A stretch of DNA of 64,000 nucleotides from Acanthamoeba castellanii str. Neff. Its lineage: Eukaryota; Discosea; Longamoebia; Acanthamoebidae. The stretch is taken from the NCBI RefSeq assembly GCF_000313135.1, contig NW_004457384.1, positions 41,861 to 105,860 of the forward strand, given 5' to 3'. Below, in pieces: positions 32,407 to 48,150 of the stretch. Position numbers and translations under genes: made by a program. Under the pieces are notes generated by a model, which saw only the letters and a program-made list of their open reading frames with translations, ran no database searches and had not been told where the DNA came from. How positions within the stretch are numbered: position 1 is the first letter of the stretch; each line of letters starts with the position of its first letter.

Positions 32407-35100
32407 ATGCCGAGGGACTCAGGGCTGGTGCTGTCGGACTACGTGCGCGCGCTCGAGCCGCTGGTCGAAAAGCTGCCCACTCGGCGGAAGGCGCCGAAGG
32501 AGGTATGGGTCGATCCCATGTCCTGGGACGAACGCTTCGAGCAGCTCCTCGCCTACCGCCGCGAGTGCGCACTCCCCACAGCCCCACCGCACACTCGCTT
32601 TCTCCTCTGCGCGCTTTACTTTCGTGTCGGCGTGTGTCGTTGGTCGTGTTGTGCGTGTGCGTGTCGTGTCGTGCGCTCTGGTCGATGGGCTGATCCGGCT
32701 TCATCTCTCCGCCCCGCAGGATGGATGACTTCTCGCCACCCTTCAAGTCGGATCACTTTCCTGGGGTCGGTGATCACCTCCTCTGTCCGCCCCTCGCAGG
32801 ATGTGATGAGCTCACGCGCCTTCGCCTTCACTGTATTTGCCGTACTTGCGGTGATGTGTGTCGTGTGCGTGTCGTGCGTGCCATGCATGTGTGTGTGTGG
32901 CGTCTGCAGTTAGGACAGTGGCTGGCGAAGCAGCTGAGCCATCAGTATCTGGGGAAGCTGGACAAGGAGAAGGAAGCCCGGCTCGCTGCCATCGGAGTGC
33001 CGTGGCTCGAGTTCAGGGGCCGGCAAAGAAGACACTGGTGGGAGCAATACGAGGTCCTCCTCCACAGCGACCACCTTTGCCGCGATTCCCGTGGTCGCTT
33101 ACCGACGACATCGTGTCGTATATTGGGTGTCGTGTCGCCTCGTGTCGTGCGTTGTGCGGATGGTGTACAGGAGCTGCGTCAGTTCTACAAGCGCTTCAGG
33201 CACTCGCGCGTACCGACCATGTGGGAGGAGAACCTCCGCCTGTCGAGGTGGGTCAAGGATCAGCGCGCCCTCTTTTGCGCCCGGCGGCTGAGCTTCGAGC
33301 AGATCCACGCCCTCGAGCAGCTCAAGTTTGACTGGAAGATCACGTACGCTACGTCGTCAGCTGCCATTCGCTTTCGTTCTTTCGTTCTTTCTATACCCTA
33401 CCATATTCGTGCGAATGGCGGTAATGACGGTGGTGCCGATGGGCGTCGGCAGGACGTGGGCCTGGACCAGGAATTTCAAGGAGCTGCGCAACTTCAAGTC
33501 GAGATACGGCCACATGTACGTCTATCGATGGAAGCCTGCCCACGCCGAAACAGTACGTGCCCCACACTGGAGCTGAAGTCGTTCCTTACGCCAGCCAACC
33601 GATTCTTCTTCTTCTTCTTCTTCTTCGACAGGTAATTGCCAAGTGGTTGAAGTCGCCGGACGGAAGGGCCGCCCGCAGGCGCTTCAGACGGGAACTCCAG
33701 GGTACCGTGTCCGTCTGCCCTCTCCGCCGGTTCAGTTGCGCTGATCGTCGATTGTGAGCTCATCATCGTCGCCATGACTCGGGCGGCTTCTTTGTTTCCG
33801 CAGACGCCGAGAAGGCCGCTGCCGAGGGCAAGAAGGAGGAGCAAAGCAAAGACGACCGACGGTGGCTCAGCGACGACTATGAAGACGAAGACGACGAAGG
33901 CGACGAGGAGAACGAAAACGAAAGTGAAGACGAAGGTGGCGATCGTGATCAGGATATTGTTGACTATCGCGGGTCGTGGGAGGAGCTTATCCCCGCCAAC
34001 GAGACGGCCGAGGCCCTGCGCGATCCGCGCTTCGACGAGTTCCACCGCCTGCCCTACAGCCACGAGGAGGCGACCGGCGCGGCGCACCAAGTCGACGACC
34101 TGTGGGAGCTCTCGTCCGAGCAGCGGGAGAAGGAGCGCGCGCTCGACGAGCAGCTGCGGCAGCGCGAGCTGAACCGGGAGAGGGCGCGCGTGCGTGCTCT
34201 GCAGCACTGGGTGACGTTCCAGCAGAAGCTCCACCGGCGCGGCCAGCTCAAGCAGGTGCGCGCGGACATCCTGCGCGAGGTCGGCTTCGACTTTGGGCTC
34301 CAGCGGCAACTCAAGGTCAACGACGAGAACAGCTCCTGGTGGCGCCATTACAGCCAGCTGGCCGCGATCCGCAAGGACAACCCGAAGCTGCTGCATCTGC
34401 GGCGCGACGCGCCCATGCTCTACCGCTGGCTCGCCAACGCCCGCTACCGCCACTCCCGCGTAAGATCCCCGCCCTCAAACTAAATTCGTATTTGTATCTA
34501 AATTGCAATGCGTTGTTGCATTGTAACTGGCTGTGTCTGTCAGGGCACGCTCTCGTCCAAGCAAAGGGCGGCGCTGGAGGAGGCGGGCCTGCTCGAAACG
34601 GGGAAGAACTCCTTGTACGTACTTCCGGCCAGCTGCCTGTGCTGACGTGTCATCGACAGCTTCAGCTCACCCGTCCCGCTCTCCTCCCTCCCTTGGCCGC
34701 CAGCCCTCGCATTCTGGCGCAGCTGCAGGAGTTTCACCGCGAGCACGGCCATTTCCGAGTCCCGGCGAAGGCTGGTCCACTCGGGCGGTACGACTCCCGC
34801 TCTTCCCGTCAACGCCCTTCTCTCGAAGCACTCGTTTTGCTTGATCGTTGGTTCTTGGTCGGTTGTGTGTCGTTGGTTGGTTGGTTGGTTCCACAATCCC
34901 CTCACCACCCGTTGTTATTTGCGTGCGGTGGTGCATTCACCAGCTGGGCCGCGGGGCAGCGCTACGAGAAGCGCCACGGCCGAATGCTTCCAGAGCGGGA
35001 GCGCGCGCTCGATGACATTGGCTTCGACTGGGGCCGACCACCTAAGGCCGCCACCACACCTCGCACAGAAAACCAAAAAGAAAACCACGAAATAAATTAA
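32407..35100 (+). CDS. Helicase-associated (HA) domain repeat protein
   Basis: Contains several copies of the HA domain, a short Trp-rich helical module first described next to helicases and often found alone in protists and algae; it is thought to bind nucleic acid. No helicase motifs are present. Exon 1 ends at 32564 and exon 2 starts at 32720, in phase. Repeats show the pattern WxxRFxQLxxYRR...LGQWLAKQ...RLAAIGVPWL (32530-33010), ELRQFYKRFRHSRVP...LSRWVKDQRALF...FDWKI (33170-33345), FKELRNFKSRYGH (33480), and QLQEFHREHGHFRVP...WAAGQRYEKRHGR...IGFDWG (34720-35030). A Glu/Asp-rich linker lies at 33830-33960. Upstream of the first in-frame ATG the frame stays open and encodes a Ser/Arg/Pro-rich segment resembling a mitochondrial presequence, so the true start may be upstream with another exon. 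Confidence 0.8.
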
Positions 35101-35228
35101 GCTTCGAGAAAACAAAAACGCGAGAGAAACAAGCCGAGAGAAAATATAAAAATAATCAGACGTGGCGAGAGCCCATCTTTGACGGTAGAGCGGAAACACC
35201 AGCCCCTCCCAAGGCAGCAGGACCACTC

Positions 35229-40003
<4,775 letters not shown>

Positions 40004-40132
40004 TCGGCGTTGCACTGCGACGACTCTAAACATTTACGTACATGCATTTGAACAAAAATTAAATATATTGATATGTAAGTGGGCACAGGACACTATATAG
40101 TGTAGCTGTGTTGTGTGTGTGTGGTTTCTCAT

Positions 40133-41487
40133 TTAGCGGGCAAAGCGGACGCCGTCGAACTGGCCCTGCCGGGCCTGCTGGAGGGCGATGTGGGAGTAGA
40201 CCTTGACCTCGCGCGGTCGCACGTTGCGGTTGGCCTTGACGAAGATCGTTTCGTGCACGCCCGGCTCGATGCCGTAGTAGGCGCCCCGCCAGTTGGGGTC
40301 CTGGTTGGCGTTGCAGCCGCGCTGGACCCGGAAGTCCCACCCGCGGGTGGCGACGGCCATGGACCCGATGTTCCAGCCGTTGGCCAGCAACTTCATGCTC
40401 AGCGCGATCTCGCCCATATTGATCGCCTGGTTCATCGTCTTCTTGCACGTCACCACATCCGTCTTGTCGATCAAATACTCGAGCGCCTCCTATCATTGCA
40501 AACCATCACAGTTGCCCCTTTGCTCAGTCACCCACTCACCCAGCACACGACACAACCAACGACACGACACGCACCACCGCACACGGCACACGGCATACAA
40601 CACACACAAGAAAGAGCCGAGGTGGAATTACGTAATCGGTGACCCAGAGCATGCTCTGCACGTGGGGCCGGTGGAGGTGGCAGTTGATGGTCATGCCGAC
40701 GAGCTTGATGGGTCCGTTGTTGTCGCCATAGCCGTCGCCGGACTCGCGGATGAGTTGGGTGAAGAGGGTGGTCCAGTGGATGGCGCGGGGCACGTAGAGG
40801 GGCACGTAGGGGCCGCGCACGGACGAGTTGAGGAAGACGAAGTAGCGGTAGCCTCGCCCCCGCCACCCGATCCAATCCAGGCCGTACCGCCACCCGCCAA
40901 AGTCCAGACATTCGTTCTCCTTCGCCAGAACCAGCACGTTCCTCATCTTCGGAAACTGGTTTATAAAAAGACATAAAAATGTGTGAATAATAAGTTGTTT
41001 AAACTGAATTCAAAAAAACTGAACAAATAAAATAAAAGCGAAAGCGAAGGGAAGAACGAAGGAGGAGAGGGGGGCGGCGTACGCGAACGGTGCAGGGACC
41101 CTGAAGCACGATTACGTAGTCCACGTCGTCCCGCTCTTGTACGCCGACGTCGAGGAAGAACTGCAGGTTGTCCTTGTAGAGTTGGTTCTTTTCGAAGTAC
41201 ACGTACATCACCAGCGTCTTGTTGTTGTTGCGGTAGTCTTGCACCTCCCCCGCCCACTGCTGCCCCGCCCGCACGTCGTCTGCGTTTGGCGTCCACTCCG
41301 GCCTCACGGATGAAGATGATATATAGTCGGGCTCCGCGGCGGCGTGGAAGAAGAAGAGGTAGAGGAAGAGGACGGAGACCAGCCACAGACCCCACAGCGT
41401 GGCGGCGACCTTGCCCCAGCGCACGGCGCCCTGCTGCCGCATCCATCCGCCCCAGTCAGTGTAGCCCCCCCGACGGTCTGTGTTCAT
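40133..41487 (-). CDS. Type II membrane protein, putative glycosyltransferase
   Basis: Begins MNTDRRGGYTDWGGWM and then has a single signal-anchor helix, ATLWGLWLVSVLFLYLFFF (residues about 29-47), the layout of Golgi glycosyltransferases. The lumenal domain contains LVMYVYFEKN, NLQFFLDVGV, DYVIVLQGPC, ENECLDFGGWRYGLDWIGW, YRYFVFLNSSVRGPYVPLY, INCHLHRPHVQSMLWVTD and ETIFVKANRNV. The arrangement of an N-terminal alpha/beta part, a LNSSVRGP loop and an HVQSM motif resembles protist and algal proteins annotated as glycosyltransferases, but I cannot name a CAZy family or a substrate. At least three exons: one from 41487 to about 41090, one about 40957-40634, one about 40493-40133. ATG 41487 is the first in-frame start. 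Confidence 0.55.
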
Positions 41488-41771
41488 CTTCGCCGCAGCA
41501 GCACTCGTTCATCGTTGCTGCTGCTATTGTTGCTCTTCTTCTTCTTCTTTGCCGTTTGTCCTCGCCTCGTCTTCTCCGTTCTTTTGCCCAGCACCCAACC
41601 TTTGCATCTTGAACGTTTTATTCGAAATTCCAAGGACAGACGAGCTTCCAGGACACGGCGTACTAAGTTGTTGCCGTCACTGCGCGCTACACCAGCCACC
41701 AAGGACAACTTCCCCACCCTGGCGCCCGGCCTCTACAAGGTGCGGACCAGACCCCGATCCAGAGCTGACAG

Positions 41772-43656
41772 TTACAGGTCCGGGGCTTCGCGTTCGTTCT
41801 CTTCCTCCTCCTCCGTCGCCGCTAATACTGGTGCGGCCTGTCGGCTCTTCTTTCGCGACTTCTCCTCCTCATCGCCTTGTGCGGGCTCTTCGGCGAGTGT
41901 CCAGGGCTCGTGGCGCATTTCCTGCACACGATGTGCGAAGGGAATCCGTGAGAACGGTGAGCTGTGTGTTGTGTGTGTGGTGTGCACTTGCCACAACCCT
42001 TTTCTCGCTCCGTCTCCGCAACCGTCTTCGCAGGGATCTCAATGTGTGCTGTGTGTCGTGTGTGTGTCGTGTGTGTTGTGTGTGTGTACCAGTATGTTGT
42101 GGACGTAGAACTCCTTTTCGCCGTCCGTGTAGCCGCACAAGCCGACGAAGAGGGACTTGGCTGTGTGGGGCTGCCAGCGGAGGGGCTTCACAAGGCGCGG
42201 CTTCCGCTCGTGCGATCCGCCCTTGTAGCTGATCCACAGCCCGCGGCCCTCCTGCATCGCCGCCGCCACCTCCCTCCCCGCCTCTGATCGCACCTGCGAC
42301 GCCCCCACCCCCATCCACCAAATACGAATGAGCCCCTTGGATCTATGTCGTATGTGTGTCGTACGTGTGTCGTGTGTCGTGTGCGGTGTGTGCCTTGTAT
42401 TCGGTGGTTACCTCGTCCTCGTGGGAAAGGCCCAGGTTGGCAACGATGGCTGGGTCATCGGGCTCGTAGATAGTCTCCCTGTTGGAATGCAGGCGGGTTA
42501 GCGCCACCGAAGGAAGCAACACGTTTGGATTGCGATCAGTGTCGGCACAGTTCGTGTGAAGAATGCGACACGACACGACACGCGCCACGCGACACACGGG
42601 AGACGAACGTACTTGGGGGTGACGAGCGAGGAGGTGTCCTCGGGCCTGCAGCCTGCCACGAACTCGGTGAGGTCGTCAATGCGGAGGATATCCTCCCCGT
42701 TGGAGAAGGTGATCACGTTCTTCAGGCCCAGCTGGATCGCGCGCCGGTTCTTCAGCGGCGCACCGCTCGGGTGGTGGTCTACGCAATCCGTGTGAGTCAG
42801 TGTGTGTGTGGTGTGTGGTGTGTGGTGTGTGGTGTGTGGTGTGTGGTGTGTGGTGTGTGGTGTGTGGTGTGTGGTGTGTGGTGTGTGGTGTGTGGTGTGT
42901 GGTGTGTGGTGTGTGGTGTGCGTGCGTCATTACCGGGGTCCCACTGGAGCCTCACAACTGAGCCGTCGCGTTGGTGGCCGCCCTTCTTGCACGCAATGGA
43001 AATGTATCGGTCGAAGGCCTCCCTCTTCAGCCTGCCGTGGCCCAACAAAGACACACACCACCCATTAGAACGTCGTTAAGTCCATCGTGCCTGGCATTCC
43101 ATGGAATGAATGGAATCACCCTGCATACCAGATGCCCAGGGTCATCTCTTGGTTCTTCTTGCCGCCCCACCCGCTCCTACACAGGACACACAGCACACAC
43201 ACAACACGACACACGCGTCAGTTTTCAGCGGTTGCACTGCAGCGGCATCTGACCGGTCAAGCGCACCGGAACATCATCCAGAGGAAGTTGGTCTTGATCC
43301 AGGTCATGCGCGTGGGCGAGTAGGCCTCACAGCCCGTGAACCGCTGATTGGCCACCGCGTACCGCCCGATCTCCGGCTTGAACGCCTGGTAGACCAGTAT
43401 CGCCTCCGCTACGCGCGCGCGCATCGTGGCAGGGCCACCCAGTGTCAATCGGCCACGTTGCAACGTAGAGAAGAGACATATAGAGAGAAGCTCCATTCGG
43501 AGGGGGGGGGATGGTACGTGTGTACTGGGCCAGGATGAACTTGCCGAAGCGGGGCCATCGCTTCTTCTGGTCCGGGTAGGCCTCGGTCTCGAGGCGATGC
43601 CGCAGCTTAGGCTTGCTTCTCGTGGTGTCCTCTGTGGTTGTGTTGCTCTCCTCCAT
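41772..43656 (-). CDS. DUF4291 protein fused to a C-terminal WYL-like domain
   Basis: Function unknown. The N-terminal 210 or so residues match DUF4291: ILVYQAFKPEIGRYAVANQR, SPTRMTWIKTNFLWMMFRCG, QEMTLGIWLKREAFDRYIS, VVRLQWDPDHHPSGAPLKNR and RAIQLGLKN. After a linker (about 42590-42400) comes a second domain at 42300-42090, with EGRGLWISYKGGSHERKPR, PLRWQ, AKSLFVGLCGY and EKEFYVHNIL, which has the strand order and spacing of a WYL domain (ligand-sensing modules common in bacterial regulators). The last exon adds an acidic/Lys-rich tail ending at 41772. At least eight exons. An intron at 42801-42920 holds a heptanucleotide array. DUF4291 is mostly bacterial and fungal, so the fusion is noteworthy. 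It is divergent from the next gene across 239 bp. Confidence 0.82.
42801..42920. repeat. (GTGTGGT)n heptanucleotide array in an intron
   Basis: About sixteen tandem copies of a 7-base unit lie in an intron of the DUF4291 gene. The apparent Cys-Gly-Val-Trp and His-Thr-Pro frames are artefacts. Confidence 0.93.
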
Positions 43657-43895
43657 GTCTGCTCTTCTGGTGTAAAAAAACCAAATGTATTTGACAACCT
43701 GTTGCCTGTCTAACATATTTCTCGAAACGTTTTCACCTCGCCTTGAAACAATGCGAAACAGCCGTGCCAGCCAAGAATGTAAGGAATGGAGTGTTGGTGC
43801 AACGACAAATGCCACGGCAACAACCACCTGGGTACAGCCGTCGCAGATACAGCTGAAGAAGGTGACGTACCTCGCACCGCCGTCATATACTTTGG

Positions 43896-46821
43896 ATGCA
43901 GGGGCGCAGCCACTCGATGGCCGATGGCCTGACGTCGCTCCTGCGGCCCCGCGCCCCCTCTTCAACACCTCCGCCGGCAGCGGCCGGTGGCGGTGGCCAG
44001 CCCGCAACTGGGGGGTCCGCCATACACGCCCCGCGCACCCGGGCCTCTATGATGAAGCGGAAGGAGTCCTTCCTCCTCATGCTCAGGTCCTCTTCCACGC
44101 GCAGCACCTCCTCCGTCACCTCGACTTCAGCCTCGTCGCTTTCCTCTTCGCCCTCCACGGTTTCGTCTTGTGCCTCGTCGCCGAGCCTCGTGGGTGCCAA
44201 CCACCACAACAACAAGTCGCTGTGGATCTCCGCCGGGTCGTCGTGGGACGACTTTGCCACGGCCGCGGCCTTCCTCTCGTCCTCCTCGTCCGACGAAGAC
44301 GACGACCAGGACCAAAGGTTAGTTACCCCCCCCCTCCACTATCTCGTTCGTCTTCGTCTTCGTTTTTCGTTTCATTTTTTTACATTTGTGCTTGCTGGCC
44401 GGCGCGGTGGCCAGTTACTGGGACCCGTCGTGGGTGGACGACGACAACGAGGCCGACAACAGGCGGCGCTGGGAGGAAGAGGAGCGACGTCGGGAGGAGG
44501 AGTGGAGCCGCCGGTACGAGGAGAGGAAGCGGCAGGAGACCCTCGCCTTCGAGACCTGGAGCCGACGGTGGGACGCGCGCAAGAAGCGGCTCACCCTCCG
44601 CCGCACCGTGGCCCTGGGCAAGGGCGTTATCGAAGCCCTCGGCATCGGCTCGTCGAGCAGCGGCACACATCACCATCAGCACCACGACTCGTTCCGGCGT
44701 CATCGCAGCCGCGACGAAGGCCGGCGCAGCAAAGACAGCACCGACGCCAAGGCAGGTGAGCGCGGCCATTCCCCGCTGTGGTCGCGGAGGAGCACCGTGG
44801 ACAGTGTGGGCGCGGCTGTGACGATGGGCAGCGGCGAGTCGCCGCGCACGCCGGTCGGTCCGCCACGCTTGGCCTCCACGCCGCTGGCCCCGGCCCCGGT
44901 GGCGGCTCCTCGCGAAGAGGCCAAGACGGGCAAGGCGGGCAAGACGAAGAGTTCGAAGAAGTTGGCGGCGCGACACGCGAGCGCGGAGGATTGTGGGGTG
45001 GAGATGTACGGCACCGGCCAACACGCACCGCGGAAGCCGGCGGAGGATCATCGCAGAACAACCGGCGTATCGCTGGGCCAGCTGATCCGCGATGATGAAG
45101 GCAAAGAGGAGGAAGAGGAGGAAGAAGACGGTGGTGATGGTAATCATGGAGAAGACGATGATGGCGATAACAATGAAGAGGAGGAGGAGGCGTGGGCGAG
45201 GGAGGTGGAGGACGCGGAGAAGCGGATCGAGAAGAGTAACCGACGGGGCGATAAGGAGGGCGTGCAGCGGCGGGAACAGTTCCTGAGCAGCCGCCGGAGC
45301 CTGACGTCGAGCGAGAAGCAGAGCCTGTTCGACGAGTACTTCTACAACGAGGAGCAGATCTGGCGCAGCCGCGGCCTGCGCCTCCTCACCGCCAGCGCGT
45401 CGGCCAAGGAAAAGAACGAAGACCGCCTCCCTCCCCGCGATGACAACGAGGACGACGGAGACCAGGCCGGCCCCGATGATGGCCGGTCTCCTGTCCGCCA
45501 AGCGCCGTCTTCGCTGGGAGTCGATGCCGAGGCCGATGCCACGTCATCACGATCGATGGCCGCGAAGCACGGGGAGGGCGATGACGAGGTCTCGCCCAAG
45601 AAACGAGTGAAGAAGGCGAAGAAAAAAACGAAGACAAAGAAAACGAAGGAGTCTCTCGGAAAGAGCAAGAAGGCGCCCAAGGAATCCACGCCGGTCAAGC
45701 CGAAAGTGCCGGAAGGCGAGTCGCCGCGCGGTCGAGGAGGCAGCATCGCGTTCCAGCTGCGCCAGAACCAGGTACTTCGGCTCAGCGTTGCCGGCACGCG
45801 GAGGGACGCCGAACAGCTGCCCACAACGACGGCCGACGCGTCTGGCGTGGAGAGCGCCGTCGATAAGAATGATGACGACGACGACCATGACGACGACGAT
45901 CGTGATGACGAAAACAATGTAGACAATGGAGAGGAGGAGCGAACGCGGCTCGTCACGAGCGGGGAGCGAAGAGCGCGGCGGGAGGCGCGGCGGAAGGAGC
46001 GAAGCCTGCGCGAGGAGAAGGCCGACCTGCGACGCCAGCGCGAGATGGAGGAGCGCGCCCGCCTCCTGCTCGAACTCGGCATCAGCCCGCGAGGCGCCCG
46101 AAGCCACCAAAACGACGACGCCAAGGGCAAGAGCAAGGCCGAGAGCGGCAGCGGCGACGACGGCGAACACGAAGAGCCGGCGGCGAAGGAGAAGAAGGGC
46201 AGCACGCGGCGGCGGAGCGTGAGCGTGGCCGAGAGCCAGAGCAAGTCGCACACGATCCCATCGCGCGGCACAGGTCCGGCGGCTATGAAGAAGAAGCGGT
46301 GGAGCCTTATCGCGTCCAAGGGCGCTTCCCTCGGCTCCGCCAAGACCGACGTGGGACCCTCCTCCTCGCGTGGCGGAGGCGGCGCGGGTCTCCTCCGCAA
46401 GACGGACTCGTCCGACGCGGCCGATGAGAGGAAGGCCCGGCGCGCGAGCGTGCGGCTCATGAACCTATTCACCATCAAGGACAAGGCCAACACCAATAAC
46501 GGCGGCGGCGGTGGTGGCGGGGCGTCGAGGGGTTCGTGGCTGCTGCGGAGTCCGCGATCGCCGCGCACGTCCGAGGCGGAGGAGAGGAAGAAGAGGGAGA
46601 AGAAGGAGGCCAAGAGGAGCAGAAAGGAAGAGGCCCGGAATGCGAAGAAGGCGGCGAAGCAGCAGCAGCGCCAACGACAGCGCCCGGAGGGGGCCGAGGC
46701 TGAGACCGAGGCGGGCTCAAGGCCGTGGTATCGGCACCGCCGATCGGCGTCCATGAACGCCCTCGTCGGCATGCTCTCCAAGGACCGACGCAAGCCCGCC
46801 ACCACCACCACCAAGGAATGA
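43896..46821 (+). CDS. Charged low-complexity protein of unknown function
   Basis: Two exons, 43896-44317 and 44415-46821, join in phase (GACCAAAG to TTACTGG) to about 942 residues. I recognise no domain. Exon 1 is Ser/Pro/Ala-rich. Exon 2 begins YWDPSWVDDDNEADNRRRW and continues with a predicted coiled coil (RRRWEEEERRREEEWSRRYE), then alternating acidic tracts, Lys-rich tracts (near 45600-45660 and 46570-46680) and Arg-Ser motifs resembling kinase sites. A second Arg/Glu helix lies at 45950-46080. It ends RRSASMNALVGMLSKDRRK plus a Thr run. The composition suggests a disordered, possibly cytoskeleton- or membrane-associated protein. The long uninterrupted second exon is unusual for this window. 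Confidence 0.7.
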
Positions 46822-47067
46822 GAGATCAACGCGCGCACGCACATGTACCTTACCACACCACACATGCATAATCACAAACACAAGCATCGGAGGGGGGGGG
46901 TTCTAGGAGGGTGGGCGATGGCTAAACACACGTGTTTGGTCGCGCGTGGCCCGCGAGTACATTATTACGCACGGCGGTGCTTCGATATGTGTCGGCTTCC
47001 TCCCCGAAGGACTTCACACGGGGGCGCCCTTTCTCTGTTGTTCGCCGATGTGAGTGGCGTGTCAGCG
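46822..47067. other. Convergent 3' interval
   Basis: Lies between the stops of the charged protein (+) and the MIC19-like gene (-). It has two poly-G runs and no gene. Confidence 0.6.
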
Positions 47068-48044
47068 TCAGCTCTTCTCTCTCGATGGGCGAACATTAAG
47101 TGGGGGGGGGGTAACGAGTACCACCGGGGCAGTGGCGCACTGCTTGAAGGCGCGGGCCTTGGCGGCGCAGGCAAGCGGGTCGTCGGTCTCCTTCGCGTAG
47201 CACTCCAGGCACGCGCTCCTCTCCGCTTCGCAGCTGTCCTCGGACGCCCTGCTCCGGCGAACACACACCACACACCACACCACACCACACACCACACACA
47301 CTCAACGTCGGTTCTTGCAGCACGCAAAGGGGCCACGGGCGAGTGCCAGGCACTGGTGACGTACCTTCGGTGGCGGGTCATGGCATCGAGGAGGCCGCGC
47401 AGCTTGTGGAGCTGCTCCACCTCGGTCGCGCTGATCTTCTCCTGCTCCGCGCGGAAGCGCTGGCGCACCTCGGCCACCTCCTGCTGCGCGAACTCGCGGT
47501 CGGCCTGCGACACGCCGCCGGCGCGTCGCGCGGGCACCACCACCGACGTGGACGCCTCGCCGGCGCCATGACGCACCTCCTCCTCTACGTCGTCGTCGCC
47601 CAAGAGCAGCGGGAGCGGCGTGGAGAAGGCGATGCTGTCGAGCTCCTCTTCGGACAGCGGCGGCGGCAGCGCTTCGTCGACGTCCAGCTCGAGCGCGGCC
47701 TCGTCGAAGCGTTGCTGCTGCTCCTGCTTCTCCCGCTGCTGCTGCTGGGGCCGCCTAGCTGCCGCGCCGCCACTCTGTCGCTGCTGCAGCCGCCGCACCA
47801 GACGTGGACCCAGCTGCGAGAGACGGGTCAGGTCAAAGATGAATGATGACGTAGGGGATGATGATCGGAGGGGGATTTGTAGCTACTGCAGGGGCACCGG
47901 GGGGGGGGGTACGTGAACGGAGACGGAGGCCTCTTCCTCCTCATCTTCGGCCCAGTTGGCTGCGGTGGGCTGCTCGTACTCGTGCTGGAAGTGGTCCTCC
48001 CAGTCCTCCGCTTCCTCGTGTGGCCGTGACGATGCCGCTCCCAT
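47068..48044 (-). CDS. MIC19/MIC25-like MICOS subunit (CHCH domain)
   Basis: MICOS shapes crista junctions in the mitochondrial inner membrane. Exon 1 (48044-47913) starts MGAASSRPHEE, a fitting N-myristoylation signal as in MIC19. Exon 2 (from 47813) is Gln/Glu-rich with a coiled coil (FAQQEVAEVRQRFRAEQEK, near 47470), matching the DUF737 helix of MIC19/25. Exon 3 carries a twin CX9C CHCH domain, CEAERSACLEC and CAAKARAFKQC (about 47235-47140), placed near the C-terminus as in the family. The tail after the last Cys (TAPVVLVTPPP...) may be intron read-through, because a GTGGTACTC donor-like site follows; the stop at 47068 is the end of the open frame. The start is only 106 bp from the divergent methyltransferase gene. 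Confidence 0.74.
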
Positions 48045-48150
48045 GATATGATCCGCTGATTTCCAGGTGCCGGCGATTTGTTTTGTCTGATCTCTTGCCT
48101 GCCAACGTTTTCTTTTTTCTTTTTTAGAATAATATAATTATAATTAACAA
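48045..48150. promoter_or_regulatory. Very short divergent promoter
   Basis: 106 bp between the ATG codons of the MIC19-like (-) and methyltransferase (+) genes. The right half is AT-rich (aataatataattataattaa, near 48127) amid GC-rich coding sequence. Both promoters and both 5' UTRs must fit here unless the genes have non-coding upstream exons. Confidence 0.55.

Noticed and set aside
42801..42920. Long open frames reading Cys-Gly-Val-Trp or His-Thr-Pro repeats
   Set aside because: They arise from a 7-base microsatellite inside an intron of the DUF4291 gene; any repeat whose unit length is not a multiple of three but lacks stops stays open in several frames.
45342..46865. A 507-codon minus-strand open frame opposite the charged protein
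   Set aside because: Antisense shadow of the Arg/Glu-rich exon 44415-46821; no independent start context or motifs.
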